This document shows positions 1 through 6,271 of a stretch of DNA of 9,370 nucleotides, piece after piece. The notes beneath the pieces were generated by a model. It worked only from the letters and a program-made list of their open reading frames with translations. It was not told where the DNA came from and searched no databases. This DNA comes from Rickettsiaceae bacterium. Its GTDB lineage: Bacteria; Pseudomonadota; Alphaproteobacteria; Rickettsiales; Rickettsiaceae. The DNA lies in contig JAGOJE010000027.1 in assembly GCA_017995275.1 (NCBI GenBank), forward strand, positions 1-9,370, given 5' to 3'. Every line of letters begins with the position of its first letter. Position 1 is the stretch's first letter. A program made the translations under genes and the position numbers.

Positions 1-73
1 CTGCTAACTTATATCCAAAGAACAAAGCAATTACTACTATTAAAAAGAACATTACTCGTTTTGTTTTCTTCAT
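1..73 (-). CDS. Start of a membrane-anchored protein, paralogous at its N-terminus to the 605-residue glycosyltransferase (partial)
   Basis: Only the first 24 codons are inside the window; the gene continues past base 1. It starts with ATG at 73-71. The predicted peptide begins with MKKTK, followed by a strongly hydrophobic stretch (about residues 8-20), as in a signal anchor or uncleaved signal peptide. About 16 of the 24 residues match the N-terminus of the upstream 605-residue protein, and the DNA over 15-73 matches 1842-1900 at 50 of 59 positions. The start is well supported: a perfect AGGAGG lies 5 nt upstream and overlaps the stop codon of the preceding gene, from which it is separated by 9 nt. 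It is therefore probably the next gene of the same operon and a second copy of a related anchored enzyme. Whether the similarity continues beyond the anchor cannot be seen here, so no enzymatic function is assigned. Confidence 0.75.
   Translation of the reverse strand, partial: MKKTKRVMFFLIVVIALFFGYKLA
15..73 (-). repeat. Direct repeat copy A: anchor-coding segment shared with 1842-1900
   Basis: This 59-bp segment encodes the start codon and membrane anchor of the partial gene. It aligns without gaps to 1842-1900, with 50 of 59 identical bases counted by eye. Several differences are silent or conservative, so the peptide is conserved along with the DNA. Similarity starts at the ATG and falls to about half in the last 14 bases before the window edge. 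A tandem duplication of a whole gene or of its 5' end is the simplest explanation. Confidence 0.8.
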
Positions 74-78
74 AAAAA

Positions 79-84
79 CCTCCT
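79..84 (-). promoter_or_regulatory. Strong Shine-Dalgarno (AGGAGG) overlapping the upstream stop codon
   Basis: On the minus strand the sequence reads TAGGAGGTTTTTATG. The TAG stop of the 605-codon gene contributes its A and G to a full AGGAGG, which sits 5 nt before the ATG at 73-71. It fixes the start of the partial gene and suggests efficient reinitiation. The upstream paralog has no comparable site. Confidence 0.8.
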
Positions 85-1900
85 ATCTTTTAAAGTCTAT
101 CCAAGCGCCTCTCCAAATGCAATAACCATATGCATCAGGAAAATGCTTTAGGCATTCTTGATCTCTTAAAATACAATCGCTATAAATTGGTTCATAAAAT
201 CTTTCAATATAGTTGAATGGTAGTATATATTTCCTTGGTAATATTCTTATACCATCCTCACCATTTTTTCTAATATAATCAGCTAATACTGCCCGCAAGA
301 AATCAGGCCCCGTAGATTGAATAATCTCCAAATTAAAGCTGTTCTGCAATGCCAGATCTATATCTTGAAACATTTTGTGCTCTGGAATAGATGCAAAAAA
401 TGCATTGCTTATAAGGCCATAATCTTCACTACCTCTCGTAAACACAGCATCATACCCACGCAACAATGGCTCTATATTTTTTGATATATTTATAGCATAT
501 TGAATAAAAACACCCCCATAATGCTTAACTATCAGATATCTTGCAGCATCATTTTTTTTGACTCCTTTATCGTAACTCATATAAGTAGTTAAAAACCCTG
601 GGTAATGTTCTTTTATAAAACTCTCTATTTTTTTATCATCCCATTCAATAAAAACCCAATCTGGATGGGACTTTCTGAGATTCCGATCAAATCTTTTATA
701 ACCCTCTGGAATCCCTGGATTCTGCTTGTCCCATACATTCCAAATTCTATGGAAAATTTTAGGAATTTTAAGTTCGCAATTTAAACATATATCATCATCT
801 TTTCTATCATTAACTTCACTTTTCAATAACTTATTGAACATTGCAATCGCATCTAAAATATAAATTTTGTCCAAAATCAAATCCTTTTCATTTTTGACAT
901 TTTCATTAAATTTACCTACAGCTGCTTCTTCTATACCTTTGTTTCGGCATGAGTCTATAAATGAGTCATTCCACTGATATTTATAGACTTCCGATCTATT
1001 CTTAAAACGCAACGCTCCATTTGATGCTCCAGCATTTATATATTTCTTTTTGACTTGTAACGGAGATCGTTTTGGAAAATGCATAATATCAATACCTAAT
1101 GGATTACCAGGCATAAACGAAAGATTGTATTTGTATATATCTAGAGAATTAAAAAAAGAATTAGGACCATTCATATCCCACTTGGTAATCCTAATAGCAA
1201 ATTTTGAATCCTGGCTGAATTGCAAATCTACATGCTTAAGAAACGCTCCTCTATATTTTATATTATCATAAAACTTTCCTGGAAAATCAGAAATCGTAAC
1301 AGCACTGTTTGTAGGAAAATATTCATATCTACATATAACCAACGCATCCTTATTATTAGGAACTTCCACTAAAATTTTATCAAGTTGTCTATTAGTATAC
1401 ACAAATTCATCAGCATCTAATGGGAAAACCCATTCAACTTCGGGCCATATAGCATTAACCGTTTTTAGACCAGCAGAGATGATACGACTCTGTATATACT
1501 CCCTTATAGGGTCTTCCATTATAATAACTATAGCCTTACCTTCAGTTTCTTTCTTAAATTTGTGAATTAATGACAGGGTTTTATCGGTAGAGTTATTGTC
1601 CACTATTACGAATTTTCTAAACCCAACACAAAAGTGCCACACTAAATTTTCATAGATAATATCTTCTTCATCCTTCACCATAGTTACAAGGGCGATATTT
1701 TCTATACCTTTCTCGCTAAAACTTGCAATTTTCTTCCTATAACCAGTCTGTTCCTTTGCATCCCATTCCGATATATCTTTTAAAACTGAATTATATCTAT
1801 ATTCCTCATCGATACGCCACCCTCTCTTTAATAAATTACCACCAAAGAACAAAGCAATTATTACTATCAAAAAGAATGTTGCTGCTTTTATTTTTTTCAT
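83..1900 (-). CDS. Membrane-anchored two-domain glycosyltransferase (GT2/GT92-like plus degenerate GT32-like)
   Basis: This 605-residue protein probably transfers sugars to a surface glycan or a glycolipid intermediate. Residues 1-5 are basic and about 8-24 form one hydrophobic helix, a signal anchor. Residues ~68-300 look like the Glyco_tranf_2_4/GT92-type family: a VTMVKDEED start, a DNNSTD segment (101-106) and a clear D162-A-D164 metal/nucleotide-sugar motif, followed by HFPKRS near 274. Residues ~379-605 resemble GT32 (OCH1-like, Gly_transf_sug): HRIW at 384-387, then KNDAARY and HYGGVF around 449-465. The expected DxD after GGVF reads Q467-Y-A469, so this second domain may not be catalytic. 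The start is 2 nt past the stop of the upstream methyltransferase gene with no good Shine-Dalgarno, so translation is probably coupled. The family calls are from motif memory; donor and acceptor are unknown. Confidence 0.8.
   Translation of the reverse strand: MKKIKAATFFLIVIIALFFGGNLLKRGWRIDEEYRYNSVLKDISEWDAKEQTGYRKKIASFSEKGIENIALVTMVKDEEDIIYENLVWHFCVGFRKFVIVDNNSTDKTLSLIHKFKKETEGKAIVIIMEDPIREYIQSRIISAGLKTVNAIWPEVEWVFPLDADEFVYTNRQLDKILVEVPNNKDALVICRYEYFPTNSAVTISDFPGKFYDNIKYRGAFLKHVDLQFSQDSKFAIRITKWDMNGPNSFFNSLDIYKYNLSFMPGNPLGIDIMHFPKRSPLQVKKKYINAGASNGALRFKNRSEVYKYQWNDSFIDSCRNKGIEEAAVGKFNENVKNEKDLILDKIYILDAIAMFNKLLKSEVNDRKDDDICLNCELKIPKIFHRIWNVWDKQNPGIPEGYKRFDRNLRKSHPDWVFIEWDDKKIESFIKEHYPGFLTTYMSYDKGVKKNDAARYLIVKHYGGVFIQYAINISKNIEPLLRGYDAVFTRGSEDYGLISNAFFASIPEHKMFQDIDLALQNSFNLEIIQSTGPDFLRAVLADYIRKNGEDGIRILPRKYILPFNYIERFYEPIYSDCILRDQECLKHFPDAYGYCIWRGAWIDFKR
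1842..1900 (-). repeat. Direct repeat copy B: anchor-coding segment shared with 15-73
   Basis: This is the 5' end of the 605-codon gene, covering the start codon and membrane helix. It pairs with 15-73 (50 of 59 bases identical, no gaps). The sequences upstream of the two start codons are not obviously alike: a strong AGGAGG precedes one and no clear site the other. The shared block therefore seems to begin at the coding start. Confidence 0.8.
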
Positions 1901-1902
1901 AA

Positions 1903-2862
1903 TTATTTTTCTATTGCCGATGGTTTATATAGAATCACAAAAAACTCCTCCTTTCCCTTAGCAGTTGTGAAAACTTTTCTTACTTTTAGAGGCTGTAGAC
2001 CCATTTTGTTTGATTCTTCCACTATTCTATAAAAACTCTCTGGAGTAAACCTCCATTTATGTGAATCTATATAACTACCACCTGCGTTTATAAATTCTTT
2101 ATGAGCATTTATATAGCAATCTTTATCTGCACCGTATTTGTCATATCCACTATCACCACGCCAATGCTGAACCGCCTTATTATGAGCAGTCTCGCACCTC
2201 ATGCTTAAAACGGTCTGCAAAGAGTGTGTTGCTGGATCTGTCCAGTATATAGCAAGCACCTCTGACAATGGAGTTTCAGGAATATAATGATCAAAACAAT
2301 ATCTCTTATCTGGAACTGCTATAAAAAACTGCCCCTCATCTTTAAGTAAATTCGCTACCTGATTTAAATGCTTTAACAGATTCACCTGATGCTCTATATT
2401 GTGACTTGAAAATATGATATCAAATTTTTCTTTTATACCACTCATATCACCAGTTGGATGTACATAATCAGTTTCAGGAATATTTTTTATAGTCTTTTTA
2501 TCTATGTTAGGGTCTTTTTGAGCTATTTTTACAAGATTGTCATGATCAAAAACATCAAAATATTTTACATTATCCCCCTTTAAAATCGGTCTAAAATATG
2601 GAGCTATTTCTAAAGCTGCTACTTTATCAAGGTTCGGCATCATTGCAAAAAATTCTTTCCTATTTATAGACTTATCACATAAAGGTGCATATGTTTCGTG
2701 TATTTTATTTACACTTACATTGTCAGATACTCCATGTAACGTAACTTCATTTGCAATATGAAGTAAATTTTTTACTCTTTTATCTATCTTCACGAGGAAA
2801 AACAATGCAACAACTAAAAATATAAAAAATATGTAGTAAAAACGCTTGTTATTTAAACTCAT
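1903..2862 (-). CDS. Membrane-anchored class I SAM-dependent methyltransferase
   Basis: This 319-residue protein probably transfers a methyl group from S-adenosylmethionine to a sugar or other part of the polysaccharide. Residues ~9-24 form one hydrophobic helix. It is followed by K25, K28, R29 and K31, which by the positive-inside rule favours a cytoplasmic catalytic domain. The fold shows a modified motif I, LEIAPYFRP at 84-92 (Glu then Pro instead of a glycine-rich loop, as in several polysaccharide-locus methyltransferases). An acidic D103 follows, then FDIIFSSHNIEH (147-158) and a VPDKRYCFDHY segment (183-193) typical of Methyltransf_11/23-like proteins in glycan loci. The start has AGAGG (2869-2873) 6 nt upstream. 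It lies 18 nt after the RgpF-like gene and 2 nt before the two-domain glycosyltransferase, so it belongs to the same transcript. The methyl acceptor is unknown; capping or decorating a glycan is inferred from context. Confidence 0.8.
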   Translation of the reverse strand: MSLNNKRFYYIFFIFLVVALFFLVKIDKRVKNLLHIANEVTLHGVSDNVSVNKIHETYAPLCDKSINRKEFFAMMPNLDKVAALEIAPYFRPILKGDNVKYFDVFDHDNLVKIAQKDPNIDKKTIKNIPETDYVHPTGDMSGIKEKFDIIFSSHNIEHQVNLLKHLNQVANLLKDEGQFFIAVPDKRYCFDHYIPETPLSEVLAIYWTDPATHSLQTVLSMRCETAHNKAVQHWRGDSGYDKYGADKDCYINAHKEFINAGGSYIDSHKWRFTPESFYRIVEESNKMGLQPLKVRKVFTTAKGKEEFFVILYKPSAIEK

Positions 2863-2880
2863 AGAAAACCTCTTATAATA

Positions 2881-3930
2881 TTATTCACCTATAATTCTCA
2901 TAATTCTGCTAGATGAAATATAAGAATGTGGATTTAATTCATTTACTATATCATCTGCAAAATCTATTTTTTGCCTATGCAGTAAAGTTAAAATTTTATC
3001 TCTGGAATATCCTGTTCTAGAGAGTGAGTCTTTTTTTATTATTGGCATACCTGCCGTAATCATTGGATTTAAAAACCTTACAGCATGATTTATAGAATAA
3101 AGGAGATCCTGCCAAGAAACATTCGATAAGTCTGCTCCACTTGGAATAGAGAGATCTGCACTAGCAAGAGCATAAAAATCCCTTATATCCTTCTCGCTTT
3201 TTACATTTTCTAATATTTTTTCTGCATCTATATATACCAAACATTTATGATGTTTTAACAAGGCAAGGCTAAAAGCCACCTCACCGTCATATATAGTTTT
3301 TTGCCTTGAGAAAGAGTTTTTAAAACCATTCCAAAATTTCCAGAAAACATCAGATGATAAGACATCTTGATACACTACTATGAAATAAGAACAAAGATGA
3401 AAACTTTTATGAAACCCTAAATATCCACAAGAGATACCCCAAAAGCCTGATTTTGAACTTTTAATTTCCATCTCTTTGAACATTTCATTAAACGGCCTTA
3501 TAATTAAAACACTATCGTTAGCTATAATAAGCTCGTCAGCTTTCTTTATTGCACTTTGATATTTCAATATACCATATTTGTAAGATCCAAAATCTCTCCC
3601 CCAATTTTCTATTATCGAAATTTTTGAGACGTGACCTTTAAGCCAAAATATTCCTTCCTCATTAATATTACATGTAGAAACAAAAATGATTGAATAACCT
3701 AAACTTTCTATATTCTCTAGATATCTTTTGAGCGCACCAGATAAAACACCGCAGGTAGGGTAAGAAGCAAAGACGCAAATTTTCTTTCCTAAGTTCTTAT
3801 TACCATCATAAGAATATTTTTCTATGGAAAGTAGTCCAAGACAAACCCTAGATCTAAAATATAAATCTTTAGGAAAGAGACATATAATATAATATGCAAA
3901 CCACATCAAGTTCCTAATAATTCTTTTCAT
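2881..3930 (-). CDS. RgpF-like rhamnan synthesis protein
   Basis: This 349-residue protein resembles the rhamnan synthesis protein F family (RgpF, PF05045), members of which help assemble rhamnose-containing polysaccharides and are treated as glycosyltransferases. The evidence is the ordered set of family segments: ICVFASYP at 51-58, ENWGRDFGSYKYG at 108-120, IIANDSV at 135-141, GFWGIS at 162-167 and FHLCSYFIV at 177-185. RgpF domains are often fused to other glycosyltransferase modules, but this one is almost stand-alone. The first ~20 residues (basic, then MWFAYYIICLF) form a hydrophobic segment that may associate with the membrane. The stop of rmlC lies 13 nt upstream. The ATG at 3930-3928 has only a weak ribosome binding site, so coupling with rmlC is likely. 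Its place directly after the dTDP-rhamnose genes supports use of a rhamnose donor, although linkage and acceptor cannot be told. Confidence 0.82.
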   Translation of the reverse strand: MKRIIRNLMWFAYYIICLFPKDLYFRSRVCLGLLSIEKYSYDGNKNLGKKICVFASYPTCGVLSGALKRYLENIESLGYSIIFVSTCNINEEGIFWLKGHVSKISIIENWGRDFGSYKYGILKYQSAIKKADELIIANDSVLIIRPFNEMFKEMEIKSSKSGFWGISCGYLGFHKSFHLCSYFIVVYQDVLSSDVFWKFWNGFKNSFSRQKTIYDGEVAFSLALLKHHKCLVYIDAEKILENVKSEKDIRDFYALASADLSIPSGADLSNVSWQDLLYSINHAVRFLNPMITAGMPIIKKDSLSRTGYSRDKILTLLHRQKIDFADDIVNELNPHSYISSSRIMRIIGE

Positions 3931-3943
3931 ATAAAACTACTTA

Positions 3944-4501
3944 TTAATCAAAAACATCGGCTTCTTTCAAAGGCCTGGACAATTCCTTGTCTTTATCTGA
4001 AACTATTATACCAACTTGCGACATAGTAGGCCATTTTATTCCTATATCTACATCACTCCAACTAATCGCTCTCTCAAGAGGTTTAGAATAATAATCAGTT
4101 GTTTTATACAGCACTTCAGCTGGACCATCAATAGTAAAAAATCCGTGAGCAAAGCCACCCGGAACCCAAAGTTGTTTTTTATTTTCTGCAGATAATATCT
4201 CTGACACCCATCTAGCAAATGTTGGAGAATTCTTCCTTATATCCACAGCAACGTCAAAAATCTTACCACGCAGAACTCTAACAAGCTTCCCCTGAGAATT
4301 AGGCGGCAGCTGGTAATGCAACCCCCTTAGAACTCCTTCATGCGAAAGTGAATGATTATCTTGCACAAAATCAACCTTATAGCCTACTATATCTTCAAAT
4401 TTTTTATGGTTAAAACTCTCGAAAAAAAAACCTCTATTATCCTCAAATACTAAAGGCTCTATAACTATAACTTCAGGTATTTCAAGCTTTGTGTGTTTCA
4501 C
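3944..4501 (-). CDS. rmlC: dTDP-4-dehydrorhamnose 3,5-epimerase
   Basis: RmlC (RfbC) converts dTDP-4-dehydro-6-deoxy-glucose to dTDP-4-dehydro-L-rhamnose by epimerising C3 and C5, the third step of the cytoplasmic dTDP-L-rhamnose pathway. The 185 residues match the usual family length for this cupin enzyme. Visible signatures are DNRGFFFESF (21-30), FVQDNHS (45-51), LRGLHYQ (58-64) with the likely catalytic H62, the WVPGGFAHGF stretch (112-121), Y132 as the likely catalytic acid, and VSDKD with D169 as the probable partner of the histidine. The start is GTG at 4501-4499, placed by a GGAGAAG at 4506-4512 and by the fit of the N-terminus to the family. The rmlA stop is separated by a single base. 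A run of nine A on the plus strand (T9 in the coding strand, 4422-4430) encodes the conserved Phe stretch. It appears intact. Confidence 0.97.
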   Translation of the reverse strand: MKHTKLEIPEVIVIEPLVFEDNRGFFFESFNHKKFEDIVGYKVDFVQDNHSLSHEGVLRGLHYQLPPNSQGKLVRVLRGKIFDVAVDIRKNSPTFARWVSEILSAENKKQLWVPGGFAHGFFTIDGPAEVLYKTTDYYSKPLERAISWSDVDIGIKWPTMSQVGIIVSDKDKELSRPLKEADVFD

Positions 4502-4502
4502 T

Positions 4503-5378
4503 TCACTTCTCCGATAGAATTTTTTTCAAATAAGACCCATAGCTGCTTTTTCCTATCTTATCTGCAATCTTGCCCAACTCTGCATCATTTATCCACCCCA
4601 TTCTCCAAGCTATTTCTTCTGGAGAGCCTATTTTGAATGATTGACGATGTTCAATAGTTGCAACAAACTGTGATGCTTCGAGCAAAGATTCATGAGTCCC
4701 CGTATCGAGCCAGGCATAACCACGCCCTAGGTGTTTTACATATAATTTAGAGTTCTTCAAATAGATGTTGTTTAGATCTGTTATTTCAAGCTCTCCTCTA
4801 GCAGAAGGTTTTATTTGTGATGCAAAATATGGCGCATCAGAATCGTAAAAATACAAACCAGTAACTGCGTTTTTCGATCTCGGATTTTGTGGTTTTTCTT
4901 CTATAGAAATAGCTTTATAATCAGCGTCAAATTCAACAACACCATATCTTTGTGGATCGTTAACCTGATAAGAAAATATAGTTGCACCATCCGTAGCGCT
5001 AGAAGCTTCAAATAAAATTTTAGATAATCCCACACCATAAAATATATTATCACCTAAAATCAAAGCGCTATTGTCATTACCGATAAAATCTTTCCCTATA
5101 ATCATACTTTGAGCAAGGCCATCCGGGCTTGGTTGCTCAGCATAGCTAAAGCTCATTCCTAGGCGGCTTCCATCACCAAGAAGCTGCATAAAAAGAGGAA
5201 GATCTCTTGGTGTTGATATTATCAATATTTCCCTGATCCCCGTAAGCATAAGAGTTGAAAGAGAATAATATATCATTGGTTTGTCGAAAATTGGCATCAT
5301 CTGTTTAGACATTGCAATAGTGCAGGGGTATAACCTGCTACCAGAACCACCAGCTAAAATAATTCCTTTTCTTTTCAT
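4503..5378 (-). CDS. rmlA: Glucose-1-phosphate thymidylyltransferase
   Basis: RmlA (RfbA) couples glucose-1-phosphate and dTTP to dTDP-glucose plus pyrophosphate, the first and usually feedback-controlled step of dTDP-L-rhamnose synthesis. The 291 residues are full length for the short RmlA class. The N-terminal nucleotide-binding loop LAGGSGSRLYP (8-18) carries R15, followed by SKQMMPIFDKPMIYY (24-38) with K25. LLGDGS (67-72), QPSPDGLAQ (82-90), LILGDN with D110 and the WLDTGTHESLLEAS segment with D225 are the metal- and sugar-binding signatures. The ATG overlaps the rmlD stop by 4 nt (ATGA), and GGAG at 5384-5387 lies 5 nt before it. Nothing looks broken. In most organisms dTDP-L-rhamnose inhibits this enzyme; the sequence alone does not show whether that holds here. 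Confidence 0.97.
   Translation of the reverse strand: MKRKGIILAGGSGSRLYPCTIAMSKQMMPIFDKPMIYYSLSTLMLTGIREILIISTPRDLPLFMQLLGDGSRLGMSFSYAEQPSPDGLAQSMIIGKDFIGNDNSALILGDNIFYGVGLSKILFEASSATDGATIFSYQVNDPQRYGVVEFDADYKAISIEEKPQNPRSKNAVTGLYFYDSDAPYFASQIKPSARGELEITDLNNIYLKNSKLYVKHLGRGYAWLDTGTHESLLEASQFVATIEHRQSFKIGSPEEIAWRMGWINDAELGKIADKIGKSSYGSYLKKILSEK
4506..4512 (-). promoter_or_regulatory. Ribosome binding site that sets the GTG start of rmlC
   Basis: The minus strand reads GGAGAAG, then TGAA, then GTG. The core GGAG lies 7 nt before the GTG codon, and the site is inside the last codons of rmlA, whose TGA stop falls in the spacer. No ATG nearby gives a better family match. Confidence 0.7.
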
Positions 5379-6271
5379 ATTTGCTCCATTTCTTTAAGCT
5401 CTTCTATCACTTCATGAACATATTGTTGCCATGAAAACACTGTAACACCAAACTTCTCACATATCTTTGAAATATCAAGCATTGAACTACTAGGCCTTAC
5501 AGCCGCTGTTTTATATTCCGATGATGCTATTGCTTTTAAAGCTGAAGATTTGCATTCTAAATTTATACCAGCTTTTTCAGCAGATTCCAGAATATATGAT
5601 GCAAACTCATACCAAGAAACATAGCCCCTAGAAACTAGGTTATATATACCACACAAATTCTCTTTAGAACTAAGCGTTTTATATAAAATCAAAATAGTAG
5701 CATCTGCTATTAAAGAAGCCATTGTCGGGCTACCTATTTGATCATCAACCACATTTATAGTCTTATTTTTCTTCGCAAGAGAAAGTATGGTCTTAAAGAA
5801 ATTTTTGCCTTGCGAATCATATACCCAAGAAGTTCTAATGATCAAATATTTACAGCCAGAAGATCTTATAAACTCATCTCCACTTGCCTTACTATAACCA
5901 TAAAAATTTATAGGACTTGGAACATCATCTTCAGTATATGGAGTAGCTTTTGTACCATCAAAAACATAATCAGTTGAATAATGAACTAATAAAGCCCCTA
6001 TTTCCTTAGCAATTTCAGCCATTATTTTAGGAGCGATTGCATTAACAGCCATAGCACCCTCTTGGTCTATCTCCGCAGCATCTACAGCCGTATAGGCCGC
6101 TGCATTTATTATTACATCGGGCTTTATTTCCTTAATCTTTGCAGCTAAAATAGAGGCGTTTTTTAAGTCAACATCTGAGCTACCTAAAGCGATAAGATCT
6201 GCTTCATCAGTAAGGATATTACATAGCCTTCTACCTACTTGACCATTTTTTCCGAAAAGCAAAATTTTCAC
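5375..6271 (-). CDS. rmlD: dTDP-4-dehydrorhamnose reductase
   Basis: RmlD (RfbD) reduces dTDP-4-dehydro-L-rhamnose with NAD(P)H to dTDP-L-rhamnose, the last step of the pathway. The 298-residue protein is a short-chain dehydrogenase of normal family length. It has the Rossmann GKNGQVG at 7-13, NAAAYTAVDAAE (56-67), the STDYVFDG stretch (99-106) with T100, and the catalytic pair Y124 and K128 within FYGYSK. IRTSWVYD (145-152) and the C-terminal VRPSSSMLD segment complete the family pattern. The start codon is GTG at 6271-6269 and overlaps the rmlB stop as GTGA. A GGAG at 6282-6285 stands 10 nt upstream, rather far, so coupling to rmlB translation probably helps. The gene is intact. Confidence 0.96.
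   Translation of the reverse strand: MKILLFGKNGQVGRRLCNILTDEADLIALGSSDVDLKNASILAAKIKEIKPDVIINAAAYTAVDAAEIDQEGAMAVNAIAPKIMAEIAKEIGALLVHYSTDYVFDGTKATPYTEDDVPSPINFYGYSKASGDEFIRSSGCKYLIIRTSWVYDSQGKNFFKTILSLAKKNKTINVVDDQIGSPTMASLIADATILILYKTLSSKENLCGIYNLVSRGYVSWYEFASYILESAEKAGINLECKSSALKAIASSEYKTAAVRPSSSMLDISKICEKFGVTVFSWQQYVHEVIEELKEMEQI

Noticed and set aside
494..502. Frameshift as the cause of the missing DxD in the GT32 domain
   Set aside because: Residues directly before and after match the family in the same phase with the expected spacing, so the change is a substitution.
552..559. A8 tract (coding strand) in the two-domain glycosyltransferase as a phase-variation site
   Set aside because: Eight-base A runs are expected in Lys/Asn-rich AT-rich genes and the frame is intact on both sides; nothing else points to slippage.
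1050..1271. 73-codon open frame on the plus strand
   Set aside because: It lies antisense inside the well-supported glycosyltransferase gene and resembles no family I know; it is a shadow of the real frame.
5738..5977. 79-codon open frame on the plus strand
   Set aside because: It is antisense to rmlD, has low-complexity composition from AT-rich codons and no recognisable motifs.
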